The notes: generated by a model from the letters alone, not told the origin. A stretch of 11,163 bases of DNA from an uncultured Mycoplasmatota bacterium (GCA_947572405.1 CANPBV010000051.1:1-11163), one strand, 5' to 3'. Positions 1 through 5,635 are shown, counted from the first letter of the stretch. Made by a program: numbers and translations.

Positions 1-410
1 TCACGTAAAGATGTTTTAATTTTAAGAAGAACCTCATGTGTTGTTTTTCGTGAATGTGTCTTGGCATACTCATCAATCTTTTTCTGAACAACAATATCAT
101 TTAAATCTTTTAATTGGATATCCTGAAATAAATGTCTAATAACTCCTAAAGTACGAACATAATTTTGAAATGTCGTTTCTTTAACGTCATTCACCTTTAC
201 AAGATATATCCAATTTTCGAAGAAGTCCGCAAATGTTGTTGTTCTGTGAGCAAGTTCTTTTCCTTCTCCTTTTACTAATTCCATTTCTAAAGCCCAAAGT
301 TTTGCTTCCTTCTTAGTCGGAAATGTTTTAGTTAGTTTTTTATGTTCTCCATATTTGTACAAAGAAATTTGTGCTCGATATGACTTTCCTCTTTTTACAA
401 TACTAGCCAT
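1..410 (-). CDS. int: Tyrosine recombinase integrase, N-terminal part (cut by window edge)
   Basis: This is the first 136 residues of a phage/ICE-type tyrosine integrase that would integrate and excise the element; the catalytic domain lies beyond the left edge. Seen: residues 1-50 start MASIVKRGKSYRAQI and form a short basic beta-rich arm-type DNA-binding domain with the usual 'FPTKKEAKLWALEME' segment. Residues about 58-136 are a helical core-binding (SAM-like) domain beginning TFADFFENW. The ATG at 410 follows a GAAGGGG Shine-Dalgarno by 9 bases. It lies downstream of the excisionase-like gene on the same strand and has its own promoter inside the 435-495 inverted repeat. Family knowledge: integrases with this N-terminal domain bind arm repeats as well as the crossover core, which fits the repeat recurring at the right end. 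The integrase call is confident; the exact subfamily is not. Confidence 0.9.
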   Translation of the reverse strand, partial: MASIVKRGKSYRAQISLYKYGEHKKLTKTFPTKKEAKLWALEMELVKGEGKELAHRTTTFADFFENWIYLVKVNDVKETTFQNYVRTLGVIRHLFQDIQLKDLNDIVVQKKIDEYAKTHSRKTTHEVLLKIKTSLR

Positions 411-434
411 GCTATCAATCCCCTTCAAAAATAA

Positions 435-495
435 AGTTGATAGATGCTAGTTGAATACATCTGTATTGTATTCTGAAACTAACATCTTATCAACT
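435..495. repeat. Long nested inverted repeat upstream of int, candidate Int/Xis arm-binding sites
   Basis: The outer arms are AGTTGATA-GATGCTAGTT (435-452) and, on the opposite strand, AGTTGATAAGATGTTAGTT (477-495): the same sequence with one extra A and one substitution. Inside them GAATACA (453-459) faces TGTATTC (467-473). The whole 61-base block is therefore nearly palindromic. The inner unit TGTATTCAACTAGCATC (minus strand, 443-459) recurs with one mismatch at 10954-10970. Inference: binding sites for Int or Xis that also overlie the int promoter. Confidence 0.7.
465..493 (-). promoter_or_regulatory. Sigma-A-type promoter for int
   Basis: On the minus strand a -35 TTGATA (488-493) is followed after exactly 17 bases by a -10 TACAAT (465-470). 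Transcription would begin near 458 and run into int. The whole promoter lies inside the 435-495 inverted repeat, so any protein bound to the repeat would block it. Confidence 0.7.
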
Positions 496-504
496 GTCGA
501 CATT

Positions 505-702
505 TTAAACGGAGTGTTTTTCGATAAAGTGTATTAAAGACTTCATTGTGTAGCGCTCGCGCTTACCAATCATGAAACGATCTAGCTCTTCATGTGGCCG
601 AATATATTTATCAAAAGACTTTGGGTCTATACCTAAAAAATCTGATGCTTGTTCCCTTGTTAAAAGATATGGATAATCCTTTGTAGCCATGTTTGTGCTC
701 AT
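505..702 (-). CDS. xis: Small HTH excisionase-like protein
   Basis: A 65-residue protein with a single winged-helix/MerR-like helix-turn-helix: 'LLTREQASDFLGIDPKSFDKYI' (about residues 13-34) followed by basic wing residues 'GKRERY' (46-51) and a terminal helix. This is the usual form of excisionase-type DNA-binding proteins encoded just upstream of integrase in Tn916-like and phage-like elements, where they bend attachment-site DNA and favour excision. The ATG at 702 has an AAGGAG site 10 bases upstream; an alternative ATG inside (residue 5) lacks one as good. The gene sits directly before the int promoter repeat. It could instead be a plain transcriptional repressor of int; position and size favour excisionase. 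Confidence 0.7.
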   Translation of the reverse strand: MSTNMATKDYPYLLTREQASDFLGIDPKSFDKYIRPHEELDRFMIGKRERYTMKSLIHFIEKHSV

Positions 703-735
703 GTGGCATCATCTCCTTTATGCTGAGATTTATTT

Positions 736-930
736 TTAAAATTTATTTAGTTTTTTTAGTGCTTGTTCAGCATCATATTTGATTTGTCCTAAAATATCTT
801 CTGGTGTATAGTTGCTATTTTGGTAATCAGAATGATTATCCGTTTTATTAATCGTTCCTTTACCGTCCCGGAAAAAATCTACTATTTCTACAATGTGTTG
901 TATATGTTCTTTTAATTTCGGAAAACTCAT
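736..930 (-). CDS. Hypothetical 64-residue protein in the mobilization operon
   Basis: I do not recognise this protein. It is 64 residues, starts MSFPKLKEHIQHIVEIVDFF and ends in an amphipathic helix (DILGQIKYDAEQALKKLNKF). The middle (about 22-42) is polar, rich in N, D and T, and probably disordered. No metal ligands, membrane segment or enzyme motif are visible. The ATG at 930 is 7 bases after the stop of the relaxase C-terminal segment, and its AAGGA site lies within that stop region, so it is probably translated in the same operon. It is followed 33 bases later by the excisionase-like gene. A small accessory or regulatory role in transfer or excision is possible but not shown. Confidence 0.6.
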   Translation of the reverse strand: MSFPKLKEHIQHIVEIVDFFRDGKGTINKTDNHSDYQNSNYTPEDILGQIKYDAEQALKKLNKF

Positions 931-937
931 TTAAATA

Positions 938-1426
938 TCATCCTTCCCACGGTTTACCTTCTAATTGGTAAAGTGTCTTATATTTATTTAACCAAGATAT
1001 ATGGTCATCATTGGGTTCGAATTCTTCATAGTACTGTTTATATAAATAATCTATTAATTCTTTTGCTGTATTACCTCCCCATATTTGTTGAACTTTCCAC
1101 AATGTGGGGAGTAGCCCAGACCCCTTAATTAGATGGTCTATTGATTGTTGTAACAAATTGTTTCGTGGAGATGGTGACTCAAAGTGAAAGTCCTTCTCAT
1201 CTAATAGTTCAAGCATTAATCTAGTTATCTTATGAGGTCGATTAGAATTAACATAAAAGAGCATATAGCGATCAAGTAGAGCACTAATAATTACATTTTT
1301 AAGCTCTTCATCTGTACTACATTTTTTGATTGCATCTGTTAATTGATGGGAATAATCGCCAGAAAACTCTGCTTCAACACGTGTCCAGTCATCCACTTCT
1401 TTGGCGATATGTCGCATGTGCTTCAT
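938..1426 (-). CDS. Relaxase C-terminal segment
   Basis: A 162-residue open segment that reads as the C-terminal part of the Rep_trans protein. Residues 13-32 'DWTRVEAEFSGDYSHQLTDA' match the conserved RxE-type block that follows the YDKK motif in this family. The rest is helical, with a 'SGLLPTLWKVQQIW' stretch near residue 102. It is in the same frame as the N-terminal segment. An ATG at 1426 overlaps the stop of the middle segment as ATGA and has an AGAGGA site 9 bases upstream, so independent coupled translation cannot be excluded. Confidence 0.6.
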   Translation of the reverse strand: MKHMRHIAKEVDDWTRVEAEFSGDYSHQLTDAIKKCSTDEELKNVIISALLDRYMLFYVNSNRPHKITRLMLELLDEKDFHFESPSPRNNLLQQSIDHLIKGSGLLPTLWKVQQIWGGNTAKELIDYLYKQYYEEFEPNDDHISWLNKYKTLYQLEGKPWEG

Positions 1427-1617
1427 GATAGTTGTTCCTCTTTTTTGTCATAAATGCGTAAATGCACTTTTGTATTTCTGCTTTTTGCCCCGATATACAA
1501 TGTTTGTGCCTGAAAGTCTTTAGATACGTCGGATACTATTGAGTTGTTTCTTTTATATGGCTTGTTTTTGTTATCTTCAATAACTTTTTGTAGATAACTT
1601 TTATTAGTACTTCCCAT
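1423..1617 (-). CDS. Relaxase middle segment carrying the YIG/YDKK block
   Basis: A 64-residue segment with the most characteristic Rep_trans motif, 'TLYIGAKS' followed by 'RIYDKKEEQ' (residues 39-62). A tyrosine in this region is the likely nucleophile for nicking, by family knowledge; which one is not certain. It overlaps the end of the N-terminal segment by 14 bases and the start of the C-terminal one by 4. The ATG at 1617 has an AAGGAAGG sequence 13 bases upstream, a poor spacing that may be only the codons for 'EEGR'. On its own this piece would lack the metal-binding part of a relaxase. Confidence 0.55.
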   Translation of the reverse strand: MGSTNKSYLQKVIEDNKNKPYKRNNSIVSDVSKDFQAQTLYIGAKSRNTKVHLRIYDKKEEQLS

Positions 1618-2095
1618 AGCGCAATTCAGTCCTTCCTTCTTCTATTGAGCGTTTCAATTTAGCAATGCTAATATTTTCATTAATAAAGTCACAACATATA
1701 TCAATTCGTGAAAGCCTAAAACTATATTCATCCGATTCAATCATTTTTAAAAAGGTGTGTAAATGAATAGGTTCATTAAATTCTTCTTCATATTGCTTCC
1801 GATATTCATGCCATGCGTATGCACTATATTTGACAATTACGCCCATTTTCGTGAATGCTTCATGATAAGCTATACAAAAGTAAAATGGTGCATTGATGAA
1901 TGAATAACCAATTGTATAGCCTTCTGGCAGCTTAACGTCAGCTTCACCGAAATTGTCGAATAGCTTATGCATCTTAGATTTAATTAAGAATGTACTTATT
2001 AAGGTTTTTGCTACCCAGTCACGCCATTCGTCAAAGTCAAACACGCCTGTTGTTTGTAATACGAGTGTAAATTGGTCAATATCTGGTTTAATCAC
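1604..2095 (-). CDS. Relaxase N-terminal segment
   Basis: A 163-residue segment with the N-terminal half of a Rep_trans-type initiator, including 'FRLSRIDICCDF' (about residue 125), which probably supplies an acidic metal ligand. It stops right after 'ELRYGKY', a point where the family normally continues. I place the start at GTG 2095: an AAGGAG site ends 11 bases upstream, whereas the alternative GTG at 2107 overlaps that site. The sequence at the break, TACTAATAA, would read through into 'TNKSYLQ' if two bases were restored. Confidence 0.65.
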   Translation of the reverse strand: MIKPDIDQFTLVLQTTGVFDFDEWRDWVAKTLISTFLIKSKMHKLFDNFGEADVKLPEGYTIGYSFINAPFYFCIAYHEAFTKMGVIVKYSAYAWHEYRKQYEEEFNEPIHLHTFLKMIESDEYSFRLSRIDICCDFINENISIAKLKRSIEEGRTELRYGKY

Positions 2096-2118
2096 GTTCT
2101 TTTTCACTCCTTTTATAA

Positions 2119-2140
2119 GAAAACTTTAGGTAAAGTTTTC
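2119..2140. repeat. Perfect 9-base hairpin just upstream of the relaxase gene
   Basis: GAAAACTTT, loop AGGT, AAAGTTTTC. It lies a few bases upstream of the relaxase ribosome binding site, so it could affect either translation or origin recognition. Confidence 0.75.
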
Positions 2141-2148
2141 CTAGTGTA

Positions 2149-2170
2149 AAAGCCCATTAGAATAGGCTTT
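2149..2170. repeat. 6-base hairpin, second in the intergenic cluster
   Basis: AAAGCC (2149-2154) and GGCTTT (2165-2170) around a 10-base loop. It is weaker than its neighbours. Confidence 0.5.
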
Positions 2171-2193
2171 GGTGTTGTTTTTGCTCCTGACTG

Positions 2194-2223
2194 GAGCTGG
2201 GGTGATTACCTGCACCCCAGCTC
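2194..2223. repeat. Perfect 10-base inverted repeat, candidate oriT/dso element
   Basis: GAGCTGGGGT and ACCCCAGCTC flank a 10-base loop (2204-2213). Relaxase-gene-proximal GC-rich inverted repeats with runs of C and G mark oriT in Tn916/ICEBs1-type elements. The nick site itself cannot be placed, and the sequence does not match an oriT that I can recall. Confidence 0.55.
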
Positions 2224-2238
2224 TCCTAAAGGTGTAAA

Positions 2239-2293
2239 GCACGGAGCGGAACCTTCCCCGCCTGAACGGCGGGTCTTTTTCCGCTCTTTGTGC
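2239..2293. repeat. Large three-tier hairpin, part of candidate oriT/dso
   Basis: Nested arms: GCAC/GTGC (2239-2242, 2290-2293), GAGCGGAA/TTCCGCTC (2244-2251, 2279-2286) and CCCGCC/GGCGGG (2257-2262, 2268-2273) around loop TGAAC. The inner stem followed by TCTTTTT also resembles a plus-strand terminator, but the surrounding genes are on the minus strand and the T-run is itself within the outer stem. A perfect TCCTTAAGGA palindrome follows at 2300-2309. Confidence 0.7.
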
Positions 2294-2313
2294 CGTCGCT
2301 CCTTAAGGAAAAG

Positions 2314-3624
2314 CTAGGTGCTTCCATTCAAAAAGCTACAGTAAGGAACAATCAACAACCGTGGCTTGTCTGCACTTGCTAGCCCTGGATAACTGTAAAC
2401 CCCTTGACCAGCAGTAAATTGAACAGGCGGTATATTCACACCAGAAGAAAACAGAGTTCTGTAGGTTTGCTCATCACTATCACCTAAAGCAATCTTCAAA
2501 ACGAGTTGTTCTCTAATCGCTGTTGGCATCGTCTGTGCGTTCATTTGTTGTGTGGCGACCCATAGAATACAACCTAGTTGACGACCCATGAAAGCAACGT
2601 CAGAAAGTATGCTATCGACTTCATCACGTTCCTTTTTTGCTAATGTCTTCCATGACTCTCTCAATGCGCCAAACTCATCTATGAGCAGGATTAAAGCAGG
2701 TAAACCAGCATCCTTATACGTTTTATTACGATTTGATATGAAATAATCTTGTAATTCATCTTGTCGTTTTTTCATACGCTCATGAAATTGTTTAATCAAT
2801 TCAATCGCATTTGTTTTGTCGGCTGTTCGCTCATCGCCAAGAGTACGTTTAGCCATTTGGTACACGTCAGTACGCTTTGGATCAATTATGAATAACTCAT
2901 GATTGACCTTTTTCGATAACACTTGTTCAACTAGCATTTGAATAAAAAACGATTTACCACTACCTGTTTGTCCCACCAATCCTTGGTGGTGAAATGGAAC
3001 AGTTGCACGCTCATCTAATCGTAAGGCGTAATCGTCTGCTGTCTTATTTGACCATTCAATCAAGTCACTTGCTGATTTAATCTCAAGTTGTTTTTGTGAA
3101 TCTACAGCATAGAACTCATAGATGTACCAATTACGGTCTTTAGACAAATATTGACGTTCACTTACGTATCCTTCTAACGCTGCATCAATTCTCATGTCTT
3201 CTAACTTCTTGTCGAATTTTATTGAGTTTTGAATAAACACTTTTCCTGATTTCCTTGCGCGATTATCATCAAATTCAATTTTTATTTTCGGTAATCTAAC
3301 TAAACAATTATCAAACTCACGTTCATCTTCGAATCTAGCATCTTTAAGATGTCTTCTCATACGTTTTATTAACGAATAATAATGCACAGAAAAAAGTGGT
3401 CCAAACCATAGTTTATTGCGAATTGACCAACTAACAAACAAACCAGCCGCCATCAGACCAATTGGAACCAAGAAGATATTCGACTCAATATGTGGGAGCT
3501 GTATTATCGTTGTTTGTTCAACAATCAATGGATACAGTTTATAAAAGAAAAACCAACAAGTTAGAAAAAATCCAATGAATAAAAATGAAATAAAACCACG
3601 TTGCATCCTATATGTTTTCTTCAT
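2314..3624 (-). CDS. FtsK/SpoIIIE-type coupling ATPase (TcpA-like)
   Basis: A membrane-bound hexameric-type ATPase that would bring relaxosome DNA to a secretion channel, like Tn916 Orf21 or ICEBs1 ConQ. Numbering below is from an upstream GTG (3633), three codons before the ATG. Two membrane helices lie near residues 14-34 and 52-70. The Walker A is GQTGSGKS (221-228), Walker B is LILLIDE (314-320), followed by 'FMGRQLGCILWVATQQ' (348-363), typical of FtsK-like motors. I choose ATG 3624 because an AGGA site lies 10 bases upstream, while the GTG at 3633 lies almost on that site. It stands between the DUF961 gene and the relaxase, the standard order in this element family. At about 436 residues it looks complete. 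No mating-pore genes accompany it. Confidence 0.9.
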   Translation of the reverse strand: MKKTYRMQRGFISFLFIGFFLTCWFFFYKLYPLIVEQTTIIQLPHIESNIFLVPIGLMAAGLFVSWSIRNKLWFGPLFSVHYYSLIKRMRRHLKDARFEDEREFDNCLVRLPKIKIEFDDNRARKSGKVFIQNSIKFDKKLEDMRIDAALEGYVSERQYLSKDRNWYIYEFYAVDSQKQLEIKSASDLIEWSNKTADDYALRLDERATVPFHHQGLVGQTGSGKSFFIQMLVEQVLSKKVNHELFIIDPKRTDVYQMAKRTLGDERTADKTNAIELIKQFHERMKKRQDELQDYFISNRNKTYKDAGLPALILLIDEFGALRESWKTLAKKERDEVDSILSDVAFMGRQLGCILWVATQQMNAQTMPTAIREQLVLKIALGDSDEQTYRTLFSSGVNIPPVQFTAGQGVYSYPGLASADKPRLLIVPYCSFLNGST

Positions 3625-3650
3625 ACAATCCACATCCTACTATCGTGGTT

Positions 3651-3670
3651 CCGCCCCTTGTTAGGGGCGG
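3651..3670. repeat. GC-rich hairpin upstream of the coupling ATPase gene
   Basis: CCGCCCC, loop TTGTTA, GGGGCGG: a perfect 7-base stem, the most stable short hairpin here for its size. No T-run follows on the minus strand. It may protect or process the operon mRNA between the DUF961 and ATPase genes, or be a partial attenuator. Confidence 0.65.
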
Positions 3671-3726
3671 TCACAGGTATAAAAATATAATTGTTGATAG
3701 AAAGGGAACTGACTATCCTTCGTTCT

Positions 3727-4083
3727 CTATTTTGGTTGCACAATGTCTACATCATCTGCTTTGACAGAAAGTTCACTCATGAACGTCCCATACACAGATG
3801 CCGTTGGATTCACAAAAGTGATTCTACTAAATTTCTTATAACTCTTTGGCTGTTGTGGCACTTTCACATCAATTTGCTCACCGGCATTAAGGTCTGGTTG
3901 AACGTCATCACCTTCGTACTTTGTGTTATCTGTCGCAATAACGCACTTGTATTTAGTCCCTAACTGTTTTGTGACTTGACCGTCCTCATACTCGTTCCAC
4001 GGTTCATGAGCCATCACTCGAACGTCCTTATCCTTGAAAAAACCCTCGGCATCGAACTTATTAAACTGTCTTAATTTCTTCAT
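3727..4083 (-). CDS. DUF961 (YdcP-like) conserved conjugative-element protein
   Basis: A 118-residue protein, first in the minus-strand transfer operon. The pattern 'MKKLRQFNKFDAEGFFKDKDVRVMA', then a beta-rich body ending 'ISSxVYGT'-like as 'NPTASVYGTFMSELSVKADDV', is that of DUF961, the family of Tn916 Orf22/23 and ICEBs1 YdcP. Family knowledge: these proteins always sit just before the FtsK-like ATPase. Members have been linked to DNA processing or replication of the element, but a precise activity is not established. The start is ATG 4083 with AAAGGAG 11 bases upstream; GTG 4095 overlaps that site. A strong promoter (4119-4147) precedes it. No membrane segment or signal peptide is seen. 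Confidence 0.85.
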   Translation of the reverse strand: MKKLRQFNKFDAEGFFKDKDVRVMAHEPWNEYEDGQVTKQLGTKYKCVIATDNTKYEGDDVQPDLNAGEQIDVKVPQQPKSYKKFSRITFVNPTASVYGTFMSELSVKADDVDIVQPK

Positions 4084-4118
4084 AGTGTTTTGCACTCCTT
4101 TATTTTTGATCTATCTAT

Positions 4119-4147
4119 ATTTTAGCTAATACTTTCCAGTTTATCAA
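4119..4147 (-). promoter_or_regulatory. Promoter for the minus-strand transfer operon
   Basis: -35 TTGATA (4142-4147 on the minus strand) and -10 TAAAAT (4119-4124), exactly 17 bases apart. The palindrome TGTCATCATGACA (4152-4164) lies 5 bases upstream of the -35. Confidence 0.75.
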
Positions 4148-4151
4148 GACA

Positions 4152-4164
4152 TGTCATCATGACA
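4152..4164. promoter_or_regulatory. Palindromic operator candidate between divergent promoters
   Basis: TGTCAT-C-ATGACA, a perfect 13-base palindrome. It lies between the two divergent promoters and next to the operon -35 box, a position where a bound regulator could act on either. Confidence 0.5.
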
Positions 4165-4178
4165 AATAATAAAATTTA

Positions 4179-4207
4179 TTGCACTTATAATATGTTAATG
4201 ATATTAT
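4179..4207 (+). promoter_or_regulatory. Promoter for the plus-strand regulator gene
   Basis: -35 TTGCAC (4179-4184), 17-base spacer, -10 TATTAT (4202-4207). Transcription would start near 4214, at the first of two direct repeats. Confidence 0.65.
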
Positions 4208-4212
4208 AGTTT

Positions 4213-4245
4213 ATAACGACATTTAATAATTGATAACGACATTTA
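4213..4245 (+). repeat. Two 13-base direct repeats in the leader of the regulator gene
   Basis: ATAACGACATTTA occurs at 4213-4225 and 4233-4245, exactly 20 bases (about two helical turns) apart, directly downstream of the -10 box. Such spacing suits side-by-side binding of a repressor, most simply the product of the gene that follows. Confidence 0.65.
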
Positions 4246-4260
4246 TGGAGGGATGTTAAA

Positions 4261-4848
4261 ATGTTAAATGATAAAGCTGATGATATGTTAAACGAAGAGG
4301 TTGCACAAAATGAAATATTAGATTTTATAGATACGAAATATGGTGCAAACCAACTCGTGACTCAAAGGACAATACAAAGATGGTTAGAAGAGTTAGGGAT
4401 TGACTGCATACAACCTCGTCCAAAGAGAAATAGGGATATAAGGTATAGGAAATCTGATGTCTTAAAGCTAGAAGAAATTAAGAGAACAAATTTATTGAGG
4501 AAAAAGAACAAGGAATTAGCACGTAAAGATAAAGAAAAAATAGCAACCGATATGCAGAAAAAAGAAATAGAGTATAACCAACAGTTAGCTAGCATGACGG
4601 ATGTTGATAGAAGACAGCAAGAGATTGATGACATGTATGATTATGAAGTACCTGCATTAAATAAAATTAGAGAAGACAAATTGGAAATGTGTTTTAGAAA
4701 GTTGTTTCCCGATGTTAAGTTTGATATGGAACACTTAGAAAAGATTTTGTTTACAATAAACGAACCATCCATGCATTCAGATTTTGAATACGGACAAGCC
4801 ATAGTTGACTTCAAGGAAAAGGCTTATATAAAAAATTATAAAGATTGA
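4261..4848 (+). CDS. Putative HTH/coiled-coil regulator of the element
   Basis: A 195-residue protein I cannot assign to a named family. Residues about 32-72 form a MerR/excisionase-like helix-turn-helix with wing: 'LVTQRTIQRWLEELGI' then 'RNRDIRYRKSDVLKLEE'. Residues about 70-125 are a highly charged probable coiled coil (RKKNKELARKDKEKIATD and after), and residues 130-195 an acidic helical domain of unknown role. The ATG at 4261 follows GGAGGG by 8 bases. It is transcribed away from the transfer operon across a shared control region with repeats and a palindrome. This is the place of the immunity repressor in ICEBs1-like elements, so a regulator of transfer is the simplest guess. A replication or partition accessory protein is an alternative. 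No terminator is obvious after it. Confidence 0.7.
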   Translation: MLNDKADDMLNEEVAQNEILDFIDTKYGANQLVTQRTIQRWLEELGIDCIQPRPKRNRDIRYRKSDVLKLEEIKRTNLLRKKNKELARKDKEKIATDMQKKEIEYNQQLASMTDVDRRQQEIDDMYDYEVPALNKIREDKLEMCFRKLFPDVKFDMEHLEKILFTINEPSMHSDFEYGQAIVDFKEKAYIKNYKD

Positions 4849-5191
4849 AAGATTTTTAAATGATAGGGATCAAACTGGAGTAGGTATATCCGTCAGATTT
4901 TTCCTTTTCAGTTCTCCTCATTATAATCTTCTAATTCGTCTGTAAAGCAGAGACGAATTATCGATTATGTAAAGGGTCATCGTTCTTCGGATGTTTTGAG
5001 TCAGCCAAGTAGGATAAGGGTGCATAGAAAAGCAAATTTCGCTTTTAACGCACCCTAATTCATTGGGCTTCCCCAAAACATATACGAATCACTTGATAGC
5101 TTTGCTACTTACGCCACTTGACATTAATCGATGCGAAGATTCTCTCTGTGGTGACCAAAAAGGTCAAAAAATAATAGAGAGGTTGATCTAG
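4849..5191. other. Gene-free structured region, candidate single-strand origin (sso) or structured RNA
   Basis: I find no open reading frame with a ribosome binding site here, but several inverted repeats: TAATTCGTCT/AGACGAATTA (4932-4941, 4951-4960); ATGTTTTG/CAAAACAT (4991-4998, 5074-5081) enclosing AGGGTGC/GCACCCT (5017-5023, 5050-5056), which encloses AAAAGC/GCTTTT (5028-5033, 5041-5046); TTGGG/CCCAA (5063-5067, 5072-5076, sharing bases with the CAAAACAT arm, so these two stems are partly alternative); and TGACC/GGTCA (5152-5156, 5162-5166). Multi-branched folding of this kind is typical of lagging-strand (single-strand) origins of rolling-circle replicons. The hallmark sso hexamer TAGCGT was not found, so the call is tentative. 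Confidence 0.45.
5142..5181 (+). promoter_or_regulatory. Hairpin that can mask the radC ribosome binding site
   Basis: CTCTCT (5142-5147) can pair with AGAGAG (5176-5181), the ribosome binding site of the following gene, with TGACC/GGTCA as an inner stem. Translation may therefore be low when the mRNA is folded. Inference from pairing only. Confidence 0.35.
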
Positions 5192-5635
5192 ATGGAAACC
5201 ATTTTAGAGATTGTACGCATTGAACAAGTAATTCGAGAGGCAGAAGAAGGAGTAAATTACATTATTCGCAGTCCAGAAGATGGAGCAAAAATAGCATCTC
5301 GCTTTATTGGTCGTGATGATCGAGAAGTGTTTTTTGTTATGTGTTTAAATACGAGAAATAATGTTGTTGCAGTTCACCGTTGTCATGTTGGTTCTTTGAA
5401 TGCCTCACTAGTACATCCACGCGAGGTGTTTAAATCAGCAATCCTCAATAACGCAGCAAGTGTCATTGTAGCGCATCAGCATCCAAGTGGTGATATAACA
5501 CCATCGAAGGAAGATATTAACGTTACAAAGAGATTAGTCGAAGCCGGAAAGTTACTAGGCATCGAAGTACTTGATCATTTAGTAGTAAACAGTGATAACG
5601 GTTTTACTAGCCTGAAAGAAAGAGGCTATATTTAA
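5192..5635 (+). CDS. radC: Short RadC-like JAB/MPN-domain protein
   Basis: A 147-residue protein made of the RadC MPN(+)/JAMM domain alone; the N-terminal HhH part (UPF0758) of chromosomal RadC is missing. The metal-site pattern is complete: E45 in 'REVFFVMCLNT', then H95-x-H97-x7-S105-x2-D108 in 'HQHPSGDITPSKED', with the family signature 'HPREVFKSAI' at 75-84. JAMM domains of this type bind zinc and some are isopeptidases; the substrate of bacterial RadC is unknown, and the old DNA-repair assignment is not well supported. Short RadCs are common passengers of plasmids and integrative elements. The ATG at 5192 follows an AGAGAGG site by 9 bases, and a terminator follows directly. It is monocistronic, between a structured gene-free region and the restriction-modification operon. 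Confidence 0.88.
   Translation: METILEIVRIEQVIREAEEGVNYIIRSPEDGAKIASRFIGRDDREVFFVMCLNTRNNVVAVHRCHVGSLNASLVHPREVFKSAILNNAASVIVAHQHPSGDITPSKEDINVTKRLVEAGKLLGIEVLDHLVVNSDNGFTSLKERGYI

Larger units (their letters stand above)
938..2095 (-). pseudogene. mobT: Rep_trans/MobT-family relaxase-replication initiator, split by two compensating frameshifts
   Basis: Joined across three reading segments this region encodes one protein of about 380 residues, the size expected for Rep_trans-family relaxases such as Tn916 Orf20 (MobT) or ICEBs1 NicK. Those enzymes nick oriT on one strand and start transfer and rolling-circle replication. Recognisable blocks appear in the right order: an N-terminal 'DQFTLVLQ' block and 'RLSRIDICCDF', a middle 'TLYIGAKSRNTKVHLRIYDKKEEQ' region (two conserved pieces, YIGA and RIYDKKEEQ), and a C-terminal 'WTRVEAEFSGDYSHQLT'. 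The first and third segments share one frame and the middle is in another, so there is a +1 shift near 1604-1617 and a -1 shift near 1423-1426. It could be a dead gene, indel errors in the sequence, or three coupled short genes. The position next to the coupling-protein gene and a hairpin-rich region supports the family call. Confidence 0.75.

Noticed and set aside
2257..2280. A stem followed by TCTTTTT resembling a plus-strand terminator
   Set aside because: No plus-strand gene ends here and the T-run is itself paired in a larger stem, so I treat it as part of the origin-like structure rather than as a terminator.
3691..3963. A 90-codon plus-strand open frame
   Set aside because: It is antisense to most of the DUF961 gene, which has a good start, ribosome binding site and family match.
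4362..4634. A 90-codon minus-strand open frame rich in F, S and L
   Set aside because: It is antisense to the HTH/coiled-coil gene, whose start and promoter are well supported; the apparent membrane-like composition is what antisense of a K/E-rich coiled coil gives.
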